Made by a program: the position numbers and the translations under genes
The notes under the pieces: model-generated
Seen by the model: only the letters and a program-made list of their open reading frames with translations
What the model was told of the DNA's origin: nothing
Databases searched by the model: none
DNA from: a virus
Length of the DNA stretch: 37,716 nucleotides
IMG/VR virus record: IMGVR_UViG_3300032242_002443
Location: 1 to 37,716 of that record
Strand: one strand, 5' to 3'
Shown: piece after piece, positions 22,161 through 31,155 of the stretch
Layout: each line of letters begins with the position of its first letter
Numbering within the stretch: position 1 is the stretch's first letter

Positions 22161-24287
22161 ATGGTTGAACCGGCAGAAAAGAAGCCCGACGCGCAAACAG
22201 ACGTTAAAGACCGCGACGAAGGCGCACCTACGGGCAGCCTGACCTCTAAACTGGCTCTCGGGCCAACCCCTACGCTCGCGCCTGCGACAAGCCCGCTCGC
22301 CCCACCTCCTGCAAACGTGGCTCCGCCCGCAGTTGCCACTTCTGTAGCCCCGCCGCCCGCTAAAACAGCCGCGCCGGAGTTTACCGTCGCGGATGCTTAT
22401 AAAGCCTACGAAGACAAAAAGCAGAAAGACGAAGCGGAGCGTATCGAGCGGCAGATAAAAGACGACGCGCAACGCGAAAAACTTCGTAAAGAGCAAGAGG
22501 GCGTCACCCGAAGCGTGTTGACGGCATCTGAAATTGCCGAGCTTAAGCGCGGTAAGCTGCCTATGCCGAAGACGAAAGAAATTCCTTATAAAGAGCCAGA
22601 AAAAACAAGCCTCGCCCAGCAATGGGGTTCTGGGGCAATGATCATTGCCATGCTCGCTTCTGGTCTTACGCGCAACCGCGCAATGACGGCGCTGGATGCG
22701 GCCACGGCGGCCATGAAGGGTTTTCAAGAAGGCGACAAGGCTAAGGCAGAAGATGCCTACAAGCAGTGGAAAGTCGCTAATGAAAACATGCTTAAAACTT
22801 TCAACAGTGAGCTTAATGTCTACAAAGAAATCATGCGCGAAATCGACTCAGAAGAAAAACTGAAGACGATGCGCGGCACCGCACGCGAAAAAGAAATTGA
22901 TGCTCAGTTAAAAGCGATTGACGCGGCCTACAACAATTTTGTGGGTAAACAGATTTCAGAAGAAAAAGGTCTGGAAGGCCGCTGGTATCATTTGATGACC
23001 ATGCAGAAGACAGCGGCGCAAACTGAATCAAAAGCAGCGGAACTTGAAGCTGACACAAAATACAACCGTTTGATCCAGTCTCCTGAGTATGCTGCACTCA
23101 AAACAACAGAAGAAAAATTGTTTGCTGGCGCACAAACTGGCTCGCCAAAGGCCGTACGCCAATACGAAGCGTATATAGCGAGCAGGCAAGCCTATGAAGC
23201 TCAGCAAAATGAAAAATTGGACGAAGTGGTCAAGTCGGCCCTATACAAAAACGCCACGCCCGAAGAAAAACTCGATATGCGTGCGGCTGCGGGCGATAAA
23301 AAAGCGAGGGAAGAAGTCGATAAGATGCTCGCAAAAGAAGTGCAGCTTCACAAAACACTTAATCCTAAAGACGAAGAAGCGGAAGCGCAACGCGACAGCG
23401 ATCTTGCTATTGCCAACTACATGCAGGCGCCACCTAAAGAACCTCGTTCTGGAAATCCTACGGCTTTGGCGGTGTATGAAGCGCGCATGAAGCGTATTCG
23501 TGCTTTGAACCCTACATACAACCCCGCTGATTACGATACTGCCAACATAGCCAAGCGACATTGGGTTGATTCAAACGGACAAGGCGCAAAGAACATTCTG
23601 TCTATGAACACTTCGGCGCAACATTTGGCGGAGTTCAAAACCCTGCTTGAGGCGCTTGAAACCGGCGACATAGGTCTGTTCAACCGCGTCAGAAAAGGCA
23701 TTTCTGCGGCAGTGGGCTTCCCTCAGATAGAAATTACCAGCATTGCCGCGGCGCAACGTCTCGTGGCTGACGAAATCGTTCGGTCGGTCATGAACTCTGC
23801 GGGCGCACTCGCCGACCGTGATGAAATGGCAAAACTGTTGGACGGCACGCAACCTATCAGCGTCCTAAAAGATAACGTCAACGTCTTGCAGACATTGCAG
23901 GGCGGGCGTCTTTCGGCAATGCAAAAATTGTACGAACGAGGAGTCATCAATAAAAAAGGACAGGCGGCTAAGGATGAGTTTAACTCAAACTTTACCGAAC
24001 AAGTTTTGGCCGCTTATGGCCCTTATCTTGGGTTGAGTGACGAACAAATTGCTGAAGCTCGGGAAAAAGCAAAAGCTGAACAAGCCAGAACACTTCGGCA
24101 AATGGGCGTTGGTCAGGCTGCTCCCGGCACAACCACCGCTGCACCGCCGCCAAACACACAATTTAGAACGCCTACGCCAGAACAAATTGACGAGTTTAAG
24201 AAAAACAGAGCTAATCCTGTCCATCGTCAGTCGTTTGAAAAACATTTTGGCAAAGCAAAAATGGACGAAGTTTTAGGAGCGCCGTAA
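22161..24287 (+). CDS. Coiled-coil internal virion (ejection) protein (708 aa)
   Basis: A Pro/Ala linker (about 30-80) is followed by long Lys/Glu/Gln-rich helices (EDKKQKDEAERIERQIKDDA). A hydrophobic segment near 155-175 (SGAMIIAMLASGLTRNRAMT) could cross a membrane. The C-terminal part from about 480 (LNPTYNPADYDTANIAKRHW) has a folded helical domain. The layout fits an ejection protein forming part of the trans-envelope conduit. No lytic transglycosylase motif is seen. Confidence 0.65.
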   Translation: MVEPAEKKPDAQTDVKDRDEGAPTGSLTSKLALGPTPTLAPATSPLAPPPANVAPPAVATSVAPPPAKTAAPEFTVADAYKAYEDKKQKDEAERIERQIKDDAQREKLRKEQEGVTRSVLTASEIAELKRGKLPMPKTKEIPYKEPEKTSLAQQWGSGAMIIAMLASGLTRNRAMTALDAATAAMKGFQEGDKAKAEDAYKQWKVANENMLKTFNSELNVYKEIMREIDSEEKLKTMRGTAREKEIDAQLKAIDAAYNNFVGKQISEEKGLEGRWYHLMTMQKTAAQTESKAAELEADTKYNRLIQSPEYAALKTTEEKLFAGAQTGSPKAVRQYEAYIASRQAYEAQQNEKLDEVVKSALYKNATPEEKLDMRAAAGDKKAREEVDKMLAKEVQLHKTLNPKDEEAEAQRDSDLAIANYMQAPPKEPRSGNPTALAVYEARMKRIRALNPTYNPADYDTANIAKRHWVDSNGQGAKNILSMNTSAQHLAEFKTLLEALETGDIGLFNRVRKGISAAVGFPQIEITSIAAAQRLVADEIVRSVMNSAGALADRDEMAKLLDGTQPISVLKDNVNVLQTLQGGRLSAMQKLYERGVINKKGQAAKDEFNSNFTEQVLAAYGPYLGLSDEQIAEAREKAKAEQARTLRQMGVGQAAPGTTTAAPPPNTQFRTPTPEQIDEFKKNRANPVHRQSFEKHFGKAKMDEVLGAP

Positions 24288-26731
24288 TGGTTGATAAACC
24301 AAATCTTGACCCATACGCCCCCAAAGACAACGCAGCTGATCCTTACGCACCAAAAGACGGGGCGGCTGATCCTTATGCGTCAAAGCCCACCAAGTCTCGG
24401 TCTGTCTACGGCGACATAGACCCCGAGGTCACGAAGGCGCAGACAGAAGTCCAAAAGGGCGTTCTGTCCGGCGTTGCACAAGTGCCAGTTGGTATTGGTC
24501 AAGCGATCAGCGATTCGGGCGCGTCCACCCCTCGCGGTAAAGCCGCAGCCGCGTATAGAGCAAGAAGGGGCGAACAAAGTCCCGATGTCTGGACCGAGTG
24601 GGCAAAGACATTGAAAGACTTTGGCGACCCTACCGCGCAACAAGTAGGACGCGGCATCGGCGAGACCGGCGTGTTTATGTTAGGCGGCGAAGCTCTGACC
24701 GGTTCAAAACTTGCGGGCGAAGTGGGCACAAAATTGGCTCCCTATGTTGAGCGCTATGTATCCCCGCTTGTTCCTGATTATGCGCGTAAAGCCTATCAGT
24801 TTTTCAAAGGAGCTGCGCCGGAAGCAGAAGCTGCTGTTGGCACAACGGCCACAGAATTGACTGCGGCGGAAAAACAACTTGATGGGGTCCAACGTAGTCT
24901 TGAAATGCTGAAGCAAGGCGCAACCCGCACGGTGCAACAACTCCCCGGCGGAGCTATAACCGGCGCTGCGACCGGCGGCATCATAGGGGCAGAAGCTGGG
25001 GCTATTGACCCGCGCACAGAGGACACTGTTGAAAAACGCCAAGCCGCTCGTTGGGAAGAAATCAAACATGGTGTGGAAACCGGAACTTTGTTTGGTGGCG
25101 CGATTGGGGCGGGCGCATCTTCACTTCAATTGCTCGGTGAATTTGGTGCGCTTGGTTGGGAGCAGATGACGCTCTCGCAGCGCAACAAAGCCATTGAAAA
25201 AATTGAAAAATACATTGCTGAGAACAAAGACAAAATTATTTCGCAAACTGAAGAGTTCAGCACAATAGCAAAAGCTGAAAAAGAAGCTGCGCGACAGGCA
25301 AAAGAAGCCGGTTTAACACCGCAACAATTCCGCGATTCCAAACAGAAAGAAATTGAAAAGGTTAAGCTGGCGTCTGAAGAAGCTCAAAAAATAATTGACG
25401 GTTTCAAACAGCAAGCTACCGAAAGCAAAGTCGGGTTTGGTGAGTACGTCAAACAAAAATTGACGGATTTCAAATCTGTGTTGGAAAAAAACCGCGAAGA
25501 CGCCGCAGGCTTTACCGCCGCGCTCAAAAGTGCGCCGGAAGGAAAGGTTGTCGATGTTCAGCCGATAGTTGATTACATCGACAAACTGATTGCGCAAGAA
25601 AGTTTTTTGCCAAAGTCGCCCACGCTGACCATGCTGAAAAACATTCGCTCCAACTTTGTGCAAGAAGGAGGGGAAGTGGCGGGCGTGACTTCGCGGGAAG
25701 CCGCAGAAGAAATGTTCCAGCAACTGACCAAAGGCGGAGGAAAACCCATACCCGAAAGCGGAATTACGGTTGAAGCGGCAAACGAGGCCCGTAAAGAGTG
25801 GAACCAGATGCTTTCCCAGCGCGAAATGAGCGCGTTGGGGGTCAATGCTGTGTCTCAGTCCCAGATTTTCCACTTGCAGAAGATACTGGACATGCTGAAC
25901 AAGCAGGCAGGTAAGGCGCATCCACCCTATATGGAAGCGGTTAACACCTTCCGTGCGGAGTCCCGCAATCTCGATCCTTTCCGCACCGGCGGCTTCAAAG
26001 GGCTTGGTAGCGAAGAAATGCTGACCGGTGAAAACGCCAAAATGGGCGCGGAAATTTTAAGTGCGGTTCTTAAACAGGCTCGCGCCGGTGATAAAGAACT
26101 TGCTGCCATGATCAAAGGCGACCCAGAATTTACCGACATGGCCAAAAAGTATTTTCTTGGAGAGCTGTTGTCTTCCGGTGGCATTAAGAAAAACACGTTC
26201 CAACAATTCTACAACAAGAACGCCGAAGTGCTGGATGAAGCCGGTTTGATGGGCTATTTCAAATCGCTCGAAGGTCAATACATGAAAGGTCAGCTGGACG
26301 TTCAAGCCGCTAAAAATGCGCTTGATGCCAAAACAATTGAATCGCAAAAGTTGCGGACGCAGAACATGGAAGGCACTAAAGCCGAAGCCGCTGCGGAAAA
26401 AATTGAAAAAGCGACTGCAACCCTTGTTGATAAACTAGCGCCTATCACCGACCCCGCAGAGCAGGCGACGCAAATTCGGACCGCCGCAAACGAACTGTTT
26501 GCCAAAAACCTGATTACGCGTGAGCAACGGCAACAATTTGTCAACGATATGACCAAGGCTGCTGAAGAACTTGACCAAGAGAAAAAATTGAAAAAAATGC
26601 ATCAAGTTGTTCGTAATTGGGTCATTGGGGTTGTTGGCGCTCTAGCTATGACTGGTTACGCGGCTACCCCCACCGGTGTTGGGCGTTTTCTTGGCGGCTA
26701 TTCGCCGGGCGGGCATAGAAGGGCTGAATAA
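24287..26731 (+). CDS. Large coiled-coil internal virion protein (814 aa)
   Basis: AGGAG precedes the ATG, which overlaps the previous stop. The N-terminus has three near-copies of DPYAPKDxAA. Gly/Ala-rich stretches (AITGAATGGIIGAEAG, FGGAIGAGASSLQLLG) may be membrane-active. Residues 300-770 are long Lys/Glu/Ala helices. A C-terminal membrane segment (WVIGVVGALAMTGYA) is followed by a basic end. This is the third large protein of the ejection set. No enzyme motif is recognised. Confidence 0.65.
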   Translation: MVDKPNLDPYAPKDNAADPYAPKDGAADPYASKPTKSRSVYGDIDPEVTKAQTEVQKGVLSGVAQVPVGIGQAISDSGASTPRGKAAAAYRARRGEQSPDVWTEWAKTLKDFGDPTAQQVGRGIGETGVFMLGGEALTGSKLAGEVGTKLAPYVERYVSPLVPDYARKAYQFFKGAAPEAEAAVGTTATELTAAEKQLDGVQRSLEMLKQGATRTVQQLPGGAITGAATGGIIGAEAGAIDPRTEDTVEKRQAARWEEIKHGVETGTLFGGAIGAGASSLQLLGEFGALGWEQMTLSQRNKAIEKIEKYIAENKDKIISQTEEFSTIAKAEKEAARQAKEAGLTPQQFRDSKQKEIEKVKLASEEAQKIIDGFKQQATESKVGFGEYVKQKLTDFKSVLEKNREDAAGFTAALKSAPEGKVVDVQPIVDYIDKLIAQESFLPKSPTLTMLKNIRSNFVQEGGEVAGVTSREAAEEMFQQLTKGGGKPIPESGITVEAANEARKEWNQMLSQREMSALGVNAVSQSQIFHLQKILDMLNKQAGKAHPPYMEAVNTFRAESRNLDPFRTGGFKGLGSEEMLTGENAKMGAEILSAVLKQARAGDKELAAMIKGDPEFTDMAKKYFLGELLSSGGIKKNTFQQFYNKNAEVLDEAGLMGYFKSLEGQYMKGQLDVQAAKNALDAKTIESQKLRTQNMEGTKAEAAAEKIEKATATLVDKLAPITDPAEQATQIRTAANELFAKNLITREQRQQFVNDMTKAAEELDQEKKLKKMHQVVRNWVIGVVGALAMTGYAATPTGVGRFLGGYSPGGHRRAE

Positions 26732-27753
26732 TGGTTGACTCACCGCTTGATCCTACCACCAACCCATCTCCGCTCGCACCGGCTTCCTCGCTTGTTTTGC
26801 CAAAGGCAGCGATACAGCCAACCATGCCTGCGTATATGACGGCTAAACCGCCAGCTCCTGCGCCAGTGCAAGTGGCTACGGTTCAGCCAAGCGCGACCCC
26901 CAATCTTGCTCCGCCGCCCGCACCAACTGCGGCGGCACCGCAGGGTGGTGCGCCCGATCCGATGGCCAACCTTGCCCGTTTGGCAGGGGTGAACATGAAG
27001 ACCGGCGAAGCCTACATCAAAAAGTATTTGCAAGATGGCGGCGTCGGCTTGAACCCCAAAGAGCTGGCATGGTGCGCCGCAGCAATGAACGCATCTTTGG
27101 CTCAGGTCGGTTTGCCCGGCACAGGGTCGCAAAAAGCGCGTAGTTTTCTCAATTACGGGCAGCCGGTAACAGAGCCGCAACACGGCGATATTGTTGTGTT
27201 CCAGCGCGGCGGGCCAAACAGTAATCTTGGGCATGTTGGCTATGTAGACCGGATCAATCCTGACGGGTCCGTCCGTGTTCTTGGTGGCAATCAATCCCAA
27301 GGGGTTGGGTTCACCAATTTTCCGGCAGCTGATGTTGTCGGCTATCGGCGCATCCCCGGCGCAGTTGCCGTGACAGACCCGTCGCTGGTTAAAGACGTAG
27401 CCTCCACGCAGGTGCAAGCGCAGGCTCAGACTGAAGCAGCTCCAGCACAAGAAACTCCTAAAACCCCCGTAGAGACGGCGGGGGATGCGGTGCAAAAAGG
27501 TGTGGAAGGGGCTAATAAAGCCGAAGAAAAGCAAAAGCCGTTCCAAATGTCACCTTTGGAGCCTACTGTTGCAATGCCGCAAATGGTTGCCCCTACAACA
27601 AGAACCGCGTATGAAGCATTGATGGAAAAAGTTCCTTCCATGCAAGGCGGTGCGGCTCGGACACAGGCTACGGCGGCGTCTCCTCCGGTCTCCACGCCGC
27701 CGAAAGCATACATGCAACCCCAACGGGAGCAGCAGAATGAGCAACAAGCCTGA
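26731..27753 (+). CDS. Virion-associated NlpC/P60-like hydrolase (TIGR02594-like)
   Basis: A Pro/Ala-rich N-terminus (1-75) precedes a compact papain-like domain at about 110-210. Likely active-site residues are C115 (ELAWCAAAMNA) and H168 (LGHVGYVD), with N187 (VLGGNQSQ) as candidate third residue. GDIVVFQRG and DVVGYRRIPG match the TIGR02594 pattern of cell-wall hydrolases. A Gln/Ala/Pro-rich C-terminal tail follows. It ends the ejection-protein cluster, so local peptidoglycan opening during DNA injection is the likely role. Lysis activity is possible too. Confidence 0.75.
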   Translation: MVDSPLDPTTNPSPLAPASSLVLPKAAIQPTMPAYMTAKPPAPAPVQVATVQPSATPNLAPPPAPTAAAPQGGAPDPMANLARLAGVNMKTGEAYIKKYLQDGGVGLNPKELAWCAAAMNASLAQVGLPGTGSQKARSFLNYGQPVTEPQHGDIVVFQRGGPNSNLGHVGYVDRINPDGSVRVLGGNQSQGVGFTNFPAADVVGYRRIPGAVAVTDPSLVKDVASTQVQAQAQTEAAPAQETPKTPVETAGDAVQKGVEGANKAEEKQKPFQMSPLEPTVAMPQMVAPTTRTAYEALMEKVPSMQGGAARTQATAASPPVSTPPKAYMQPQREQQNEQQA

Positions 27754-28084
27754 TTTACTCGATACGCTTGACCGTGCAGCCGCATTACTCTTGGAAAAAG
27801 CCGAGATAGGTGATAACTTATCGGGCGAGAAAGCAACCGTCGCAACGACTTTGACCGAACAGGTGAAAGCGTTTGAGGCGGTCGTTGATTGGGCAAAGAC
27901 CCGTAAAGACTTACGGCCACCGCAGAAAGAGGAGTCACGGTTCGATGGAATCAAGCGAGAGTTCAACGGTACGGCGGCTTCAAATCGAGGAAGTAAGTCA
28001 AAAAAGAAAGCCACAAATGGAAGTTATGCCGCAGCCCTTGGCTCCGCAGACGACCCCGACACCCCCGCAGTCTTCGACGCTTGA
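27737..28084 (+). CDS. Hypothetical helical protein (115 aa)
   Basis: GGGAG lies upstream of the ATG at 27737, and the gene overlaps the hydrolase end by 17 nt. The product begins MSNKPDLLDTLDRAAALLLE and is helical, with a basic patch (NRGSKSKKKAT) and a Pro/Asp-rich end. The family is not recognised. It overlaps the next membrane gene by up to 140 nt in a different frame. Confidence 0.6.
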   Translation: MSNKPDLLDTLDRAAALLLEKAEIGDNLSGEKATVATTLTEQVKAFEAVVDWAKTRKDLRPPQKEESRFDGIKREFNGTAASNRGSKSKKKATNGSYAAALGSADDPDTPAVFDA

Positions 28085-28286
28085 TGTTGTTGTCGCGGCT
28101 TTCGCTGGCCTCGGCTACGCACTTTCGGCACGTTCTTTGCTTCTTTTGTCCTTAATCGGGGCTTTTGTTTTGTCGGTCATGGCCACAACGTCGCAGACCC
28201 CTGCGGCGTTATATGTTTTGATCGCTTATTGCCTTTTTACAGTAATTCCCGTAGCCTACCTTGAAATCCGCCGGAGGCAACAGTGA
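27945..28286 (+). CDS. Two-helix membrane protein, holin candidate
   Basis: Residues 45-110 hold two hydrophobic segments (VVVAAFAGLGYALSA with RSLLLLSLIGAFVLSVMA, and ALYVLIAYCLFTVIPVAYL), ending in EIRRRQQ. The basic C-terminus is typical of small holins. AGGAG precedes ATG 27945, but the spacing is long. In-frame ATGs at 28017 and 28026 would shorten the overlap with the previous gene from 140 to about 60-70 nt. The end overlaps the tailspike GTG by 4 nt. Holin is a context guess. Confidence 0.55.
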   Translation: MESSESSTVRRLQIEEVSQKRKPQMEVMPQPLAPQTTPTPPQSSTLDVVVAAFAGLGYALSARSLLLLSLIGAFVLSVMATTSQTPAALYVLIAYCLFTVIPVAYLEIRRRQQ

Positions 28287-30097
28287 GCGTCATCCCAACA
28301 GTATCGGCAGACGGCGTAGGTGTCATTTCGGCTGGTCAGCTGAACGCGTACGAGATCAGCTGCTACAATGTAGGGGTGTTACGCACGGTTGTCGGTCAAA
28401 CCGGTATGTCGGTGTTCTTGCAAGGCACCAACACACCGAATGATGGTGGGCAAGGCAATTTTTATTGGGATTACGCATCGACGGCAACGGACAATAACTA
28501 CAGCGTGATCCGGCCATACGGCGTAATTTACGGGGCGTGGTTACGGACGACCGTTTCTTCCACCATTGGTGGCGATGTCAGCAACACTACGGCCACCGCC
28601 ACCGGAACAACCACAGCCAGAACAATAGCAAATCTGTTTGGTGATTACATTAGCGTAAAAGATTTTGGTGCAGATAGTACTGGAACTTCAGATAGTACTG
28701 CTGCTTTTCAAAATGCCGTAAATGCAAGCAACGTAGTAACGGTTCCACCGGGAACATATCTTATTGCTGGTTCGGTAACAATGCCATATGGCGTTAAAAT
28801 AATTGGCTATTCCGATAATGCAACAATTAGGCCAAGTGTTTCTGTAGGCGGCGGTCAAGTAACTCTTGGCGGCGGTTCTATAATTAATGTTACCAGCACA
28901 ACTGGCTCGCCATTTCTTTATTATAGCGGTAATTCCTTTGAAGGGTTAACTTTTTATTACCCAAATCAATTAAGAACATTAAGTACTCCGATTGTTTACC
29001 CGCCAACATTTTCCCCAAATCCTGCTGGGGGAACGACCGAAGTTTATGTAAACGTAGTATGGTCCAACTGTCAGTTTGTAAACAGCTACCGCATTATTAA
29101 TGCGCTTGTAGGGCATTTAGACTTTCAATTTTATGATTTAGTTGGTTTCCCTATTTATCGGGGTATTGAAACGGACGGTTGTGGTGGTACCGACATATTT
29201 AAAAACATTAGCTTTAGCTACTATTATTTCTGCTATTATCTAGATCCGTTAGCACTTTATGCTCAGGCAAACTCTCAAGGTTTTGCAATAGGTCGTTCTG
29301 ATGCCGTTCATATGGAACGTATCTATTGCGGTAATTTAAACGTAGGTATTAGGTTTTTTCAAGGAACTATTAATTCCACAATCGGTGCTTATGGTTCTAT
29401 TGTTGGGTTAAGTTTTGACGGTAATAATTATGGTATTTATTCAGAAGCAACCGATCCTATTGGCATGAATATCGTTGATTGGTTATCTAACTCTAAGATA
29501 TACGATATGATTATTCCCACCGCATCTCAAACCACAAGTAATATTCAAATTACTGGTTTTTTAATATGGGGGTCTAAAACAAAATGTATTGTTATAGATT
29601 ATGCAGGTTCTATTGTTAAATTAGATAACGGTCAATTTTTCACTTACACAACTTCAGCAATTTCATGCAGTGTTACCGGCGTGCAGTTAACAGTGATTAA
29701 CGTTGCATTTGAAGATAGCACAGCAACAACTATTGATACGTCTGCTGCTCAAGTATCTAGTTTAGTTATTACTAATAACATATTGCCTTACCCTTTATCT
29801 TTGCATCAACCTCCAGCAACATTTACCGTTATAAATAATAACGCCGGTGATACATCTTCAACCGTCGCTTCTGCAACAACAATTAACGTATTAAATATTG
29901 GTGATTATGTTTATTTAACAGGAACTACAAACGTGCAAACTATTAATGGTGGGTGGACAGGAAGAACTATTATCATCGTAAGCCAAGGTGGAATGTCTTT
30001 TGTTACCGGCGGCAACATAGCAACAACTAAAGCATTGGCGGCGGGAGTCGGTACTTCTTTGGTGTTTGACGGTGGTGTATGGCACGTTTTAAGTTAG
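28283..30097 (+). CDS. Tailspike with beta-helix domain, adaptor type A
   Basis: A GTG start follows GGAGG. Residues 1-90 form an adaptor module, nearly repeated as the separate gene at 30234. A linker at about 105-130 (TTTARTIANLFGDYISVKDF) leads into a right-handed beta-helix (pectate-lyase-like) region to about 540, ending in a small capping domain (TGRTIIIVSQGG). The beta-helix DNA is AT-rich (for example 20 G/C of 60 at 29401), unlike the flanks. Likely binds or degrades a surface polysaccharide. The catalytic residues are not identifiable. Confidence 0.75.
   Translation: MSVIPTVSADGVGVISAGQLNAYEISCYNVGVLRTVVGQTGMSVFLQGTNTPNDGGQGNFYWDYASTATDNNYSVIRPYGVIYGAWLRTTVSSTIGGDVSNTTATATGTTTARTIANLFGDYISVKDFGADSTGTSDSTAAFQNAVNASNVVTVPPGTYLIAGSVTMPYGVKIIGYSDNATIRPSVSVGGGQVTLGGGSIINVTSTTGSPFLYYSGNSFEGLTFYYPNQLRTLSTPIVYPPTFSPNPAGGTTEVYVNVVWSNCQFVNSYRIINALVGHLDFQFYDLVGFPIYRGIETDGCGGTDIFKNISFSYYYFCYYLDPLALYAQANSQGFAIGRSDAVHMERIYCGNLNVGIRFFQGTINSTIGAYGSIVGLSFDGNNYGIYSEATDPIGMNIVDWLSNSKIYDMIIPTASQTTSNIQITGFLIWGSKTKCIVIDYAGSIVKLDNGQFFTYTTSAISCSVTGVQLTVINVAFEDSTATTIDTSAAQVSSLVITNNILPYPLSLHQPPATFTVINNNAGDTSSTVASATTINVLNIGDYVYLTGTTNVQTINGGWTGRTIIIVSQGGMSFVTGGNIATTKALAAGVGTSLVFDGGVWHVLS
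28599..28671 (+). repeat. 73-bp direct repeat, copy 1 (tailspike joint)
   Basis: This copy matches 35767-35839 with two differences. It encodes TGTTTARTIANLFGDYISV and onward, the joint between adaptor and beta-helix. G/C content changes sharply around it. Confidence 0.9.
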
Positions 30098-30106
30098 AGG
30101 AAAATT

Positions 30107-30160
30107 ATGTGTGATGTTGAAGCAAAATTAAATTCTTCTGAATTGAAAGTGGGTGCATAA
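30107..30160 (+). CDS. Tiny peptide (17 aa), uncertain
   Basis: GAGGA precedes the ATG. The product is MCDVEAKLNSSELKVGA and overlaps the next ATG by 1 nt. Too short to assign. It may be a remnant or a coupled leader of the following small frames. Confidence 0.3.
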   Translation: MCDVEAKLNSSELKVGA

Positions 30161-30237
30161 TGAACATTCAAGCGTTTACACCAATAGACAATACGGTGAC
30201 GTTTACAGCGGCTACTGATGCTAAGGTAAGAACATGA
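30160..30237 (+). CDS. Truncated structural-protein N-terminus (25 aa)
   Basis: The product, MNIQAFTPIDNTVTFTAATD and five more residues, resembles, from memory, the start of a longer phage structural protein and then stops. It overlaps the 30234 gene by 4 nt. It looks like a leftover of a module exchange, though expression as a peptide is possible. Confidence 0.35.
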   Translation: MNIQAFTPIDNTVTFTAATDAKVRT

Positions 30238-30512
30238 GCGTTATACCAACCATTTCCGCAGACGGTGTAGGCGTCATAGCCGCAGGGCAGCTGAATGCCT
30301 ATGTGATCTCTGCTTACAATGTTGGTGTATTGCGCAGCATCACCGGACAAACCGGTATGACGGCTATTCTACAGGGAATAAATGTCCCAGCGGATGGGGG
30401 TCAAGGCGTTTTCTATTGGAATTATGCTTCGGTTGCCCCTGACAACAATTCGACTATTATCGTACCCTATGGGGCCACAACTGGCGCTTGGTTGAAATTA
30501 ACGGGAGTTTGA
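30234..30512 (+). CDS. Stand-alone tailspike adaptor module, type A (92 aa)
   Basis: The protein aligns along its whole length with residues 1-90 of the 28283 tailspike (both start MSVIPT, share SADGVGVI and AGQLNAY, and continue to the GQGxFYWxYAS region). It lacks any beta-helix. AAGG precedes the ATG. It may be a second adaptor binding the tail alone, a decoy, or a spike whose receptor domain was lost. The frame is intact. Confidence 0.6.
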   Translation: MSVIPTISADGVGVIAAGQLNAYVISAYNVGVLRSITGQTGMTAILQGINVPADGGQGVFYWNYASVAPDNNSTIIVPYGATTGAWLKLTGV

Positions 30513-30513
30513 G

Positions 30514-31128
30514 ATGGCACGCATTGTAGGTTTTACGGAACAGCAGGTTCTTACCCCGGTCTATCGGGCGGACGGAAAGATAGCTTCTGGCGGAACGGCG
30601 CAGCTAATCCTTCCCCGTGCGGCACCGCGTTCTTCATTGCTGATTCAAAATACGTCAGCTACCAACACACTGTATTTTGAATTTGGTGGCGCTCGCGCAA
30701 CCGCAACTCTTAGCAACGGCGCTGTTTCCAGCTTCACCATCACAAATGCCGGTTTTGGGTACACCTACCCACCTAGCGTGCATTTCTTGGGTGGAGGCAA
30801 TCCGTTGAACGGTCGTGATCTCGGCCTTGGTTATCCAAACCAATTGGCACCATCGAACTATGCGACGGCACATTGCGTTCTAACTAGCGGCGCTGTCTCA
30901 TCTATCGTAATCGACAATCCCGGCTCCGGCTATGACATTGCCCCGTATATTTTGCTACTGAACGATCCAAACGATAATTTTGGCGCTGCCGTTCCATCAG
31001 CTTCCAGTGGGTTCAAACTAGCGCCCGGTCAATGGTTGCAACAAGACAGCAGTGTGGTCAACACCGATCAAGTTTCAGTTTACGGCGCTTCAACAAACGA
31101 CTCCTATTTCTGCCAATATACAACGTAA
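30514..31128 (+). CDS. Small virion protein with Gly-Tyr beta repeats (204 aa)
   Basis: GGGAG precedes the ATG. The N-terminus (MARIVGFTEQQVLTPVYRAD) is followed by a beta domain with two repeat units of the Gly-x-Gly-Tyr-x-x-x-Pro family (TNAGFGYTYPPSVHF and DNPGSGYDIAPYILL), as in the 13785 and 16801 genes. It probably sits on the virion surface. The exact site is unknown. Confidence 0.55.
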   Translation: MARIVGFTEQQVLTPVYRADGKIASGGTAQLILPRAAPRSSLLIQNTSATNTLYFEFGGARATATLSNGAVSSFTITNAGFGYTYPPSVHFLGGGNPLNGRDLGLGYPNQLAPSNYATAHCVLTSGAVSSIVIDNPGSGYDIAPYILLLNDPNDNFGAAVPSASSGFKLAPGQWLQQDSSVVNTDQVSVYGASTNDSYFCQYTT

Positions 31129-31155
31129 TTTTCTCCGACGCATAAGGCTCCTACA

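Noticed and set aside
21552-22727. 391-aa minus-strand open frame
   Set aside because: Antisense of two ejection-protein genes; Arg/Cys-rich product typical of a shadow frame.
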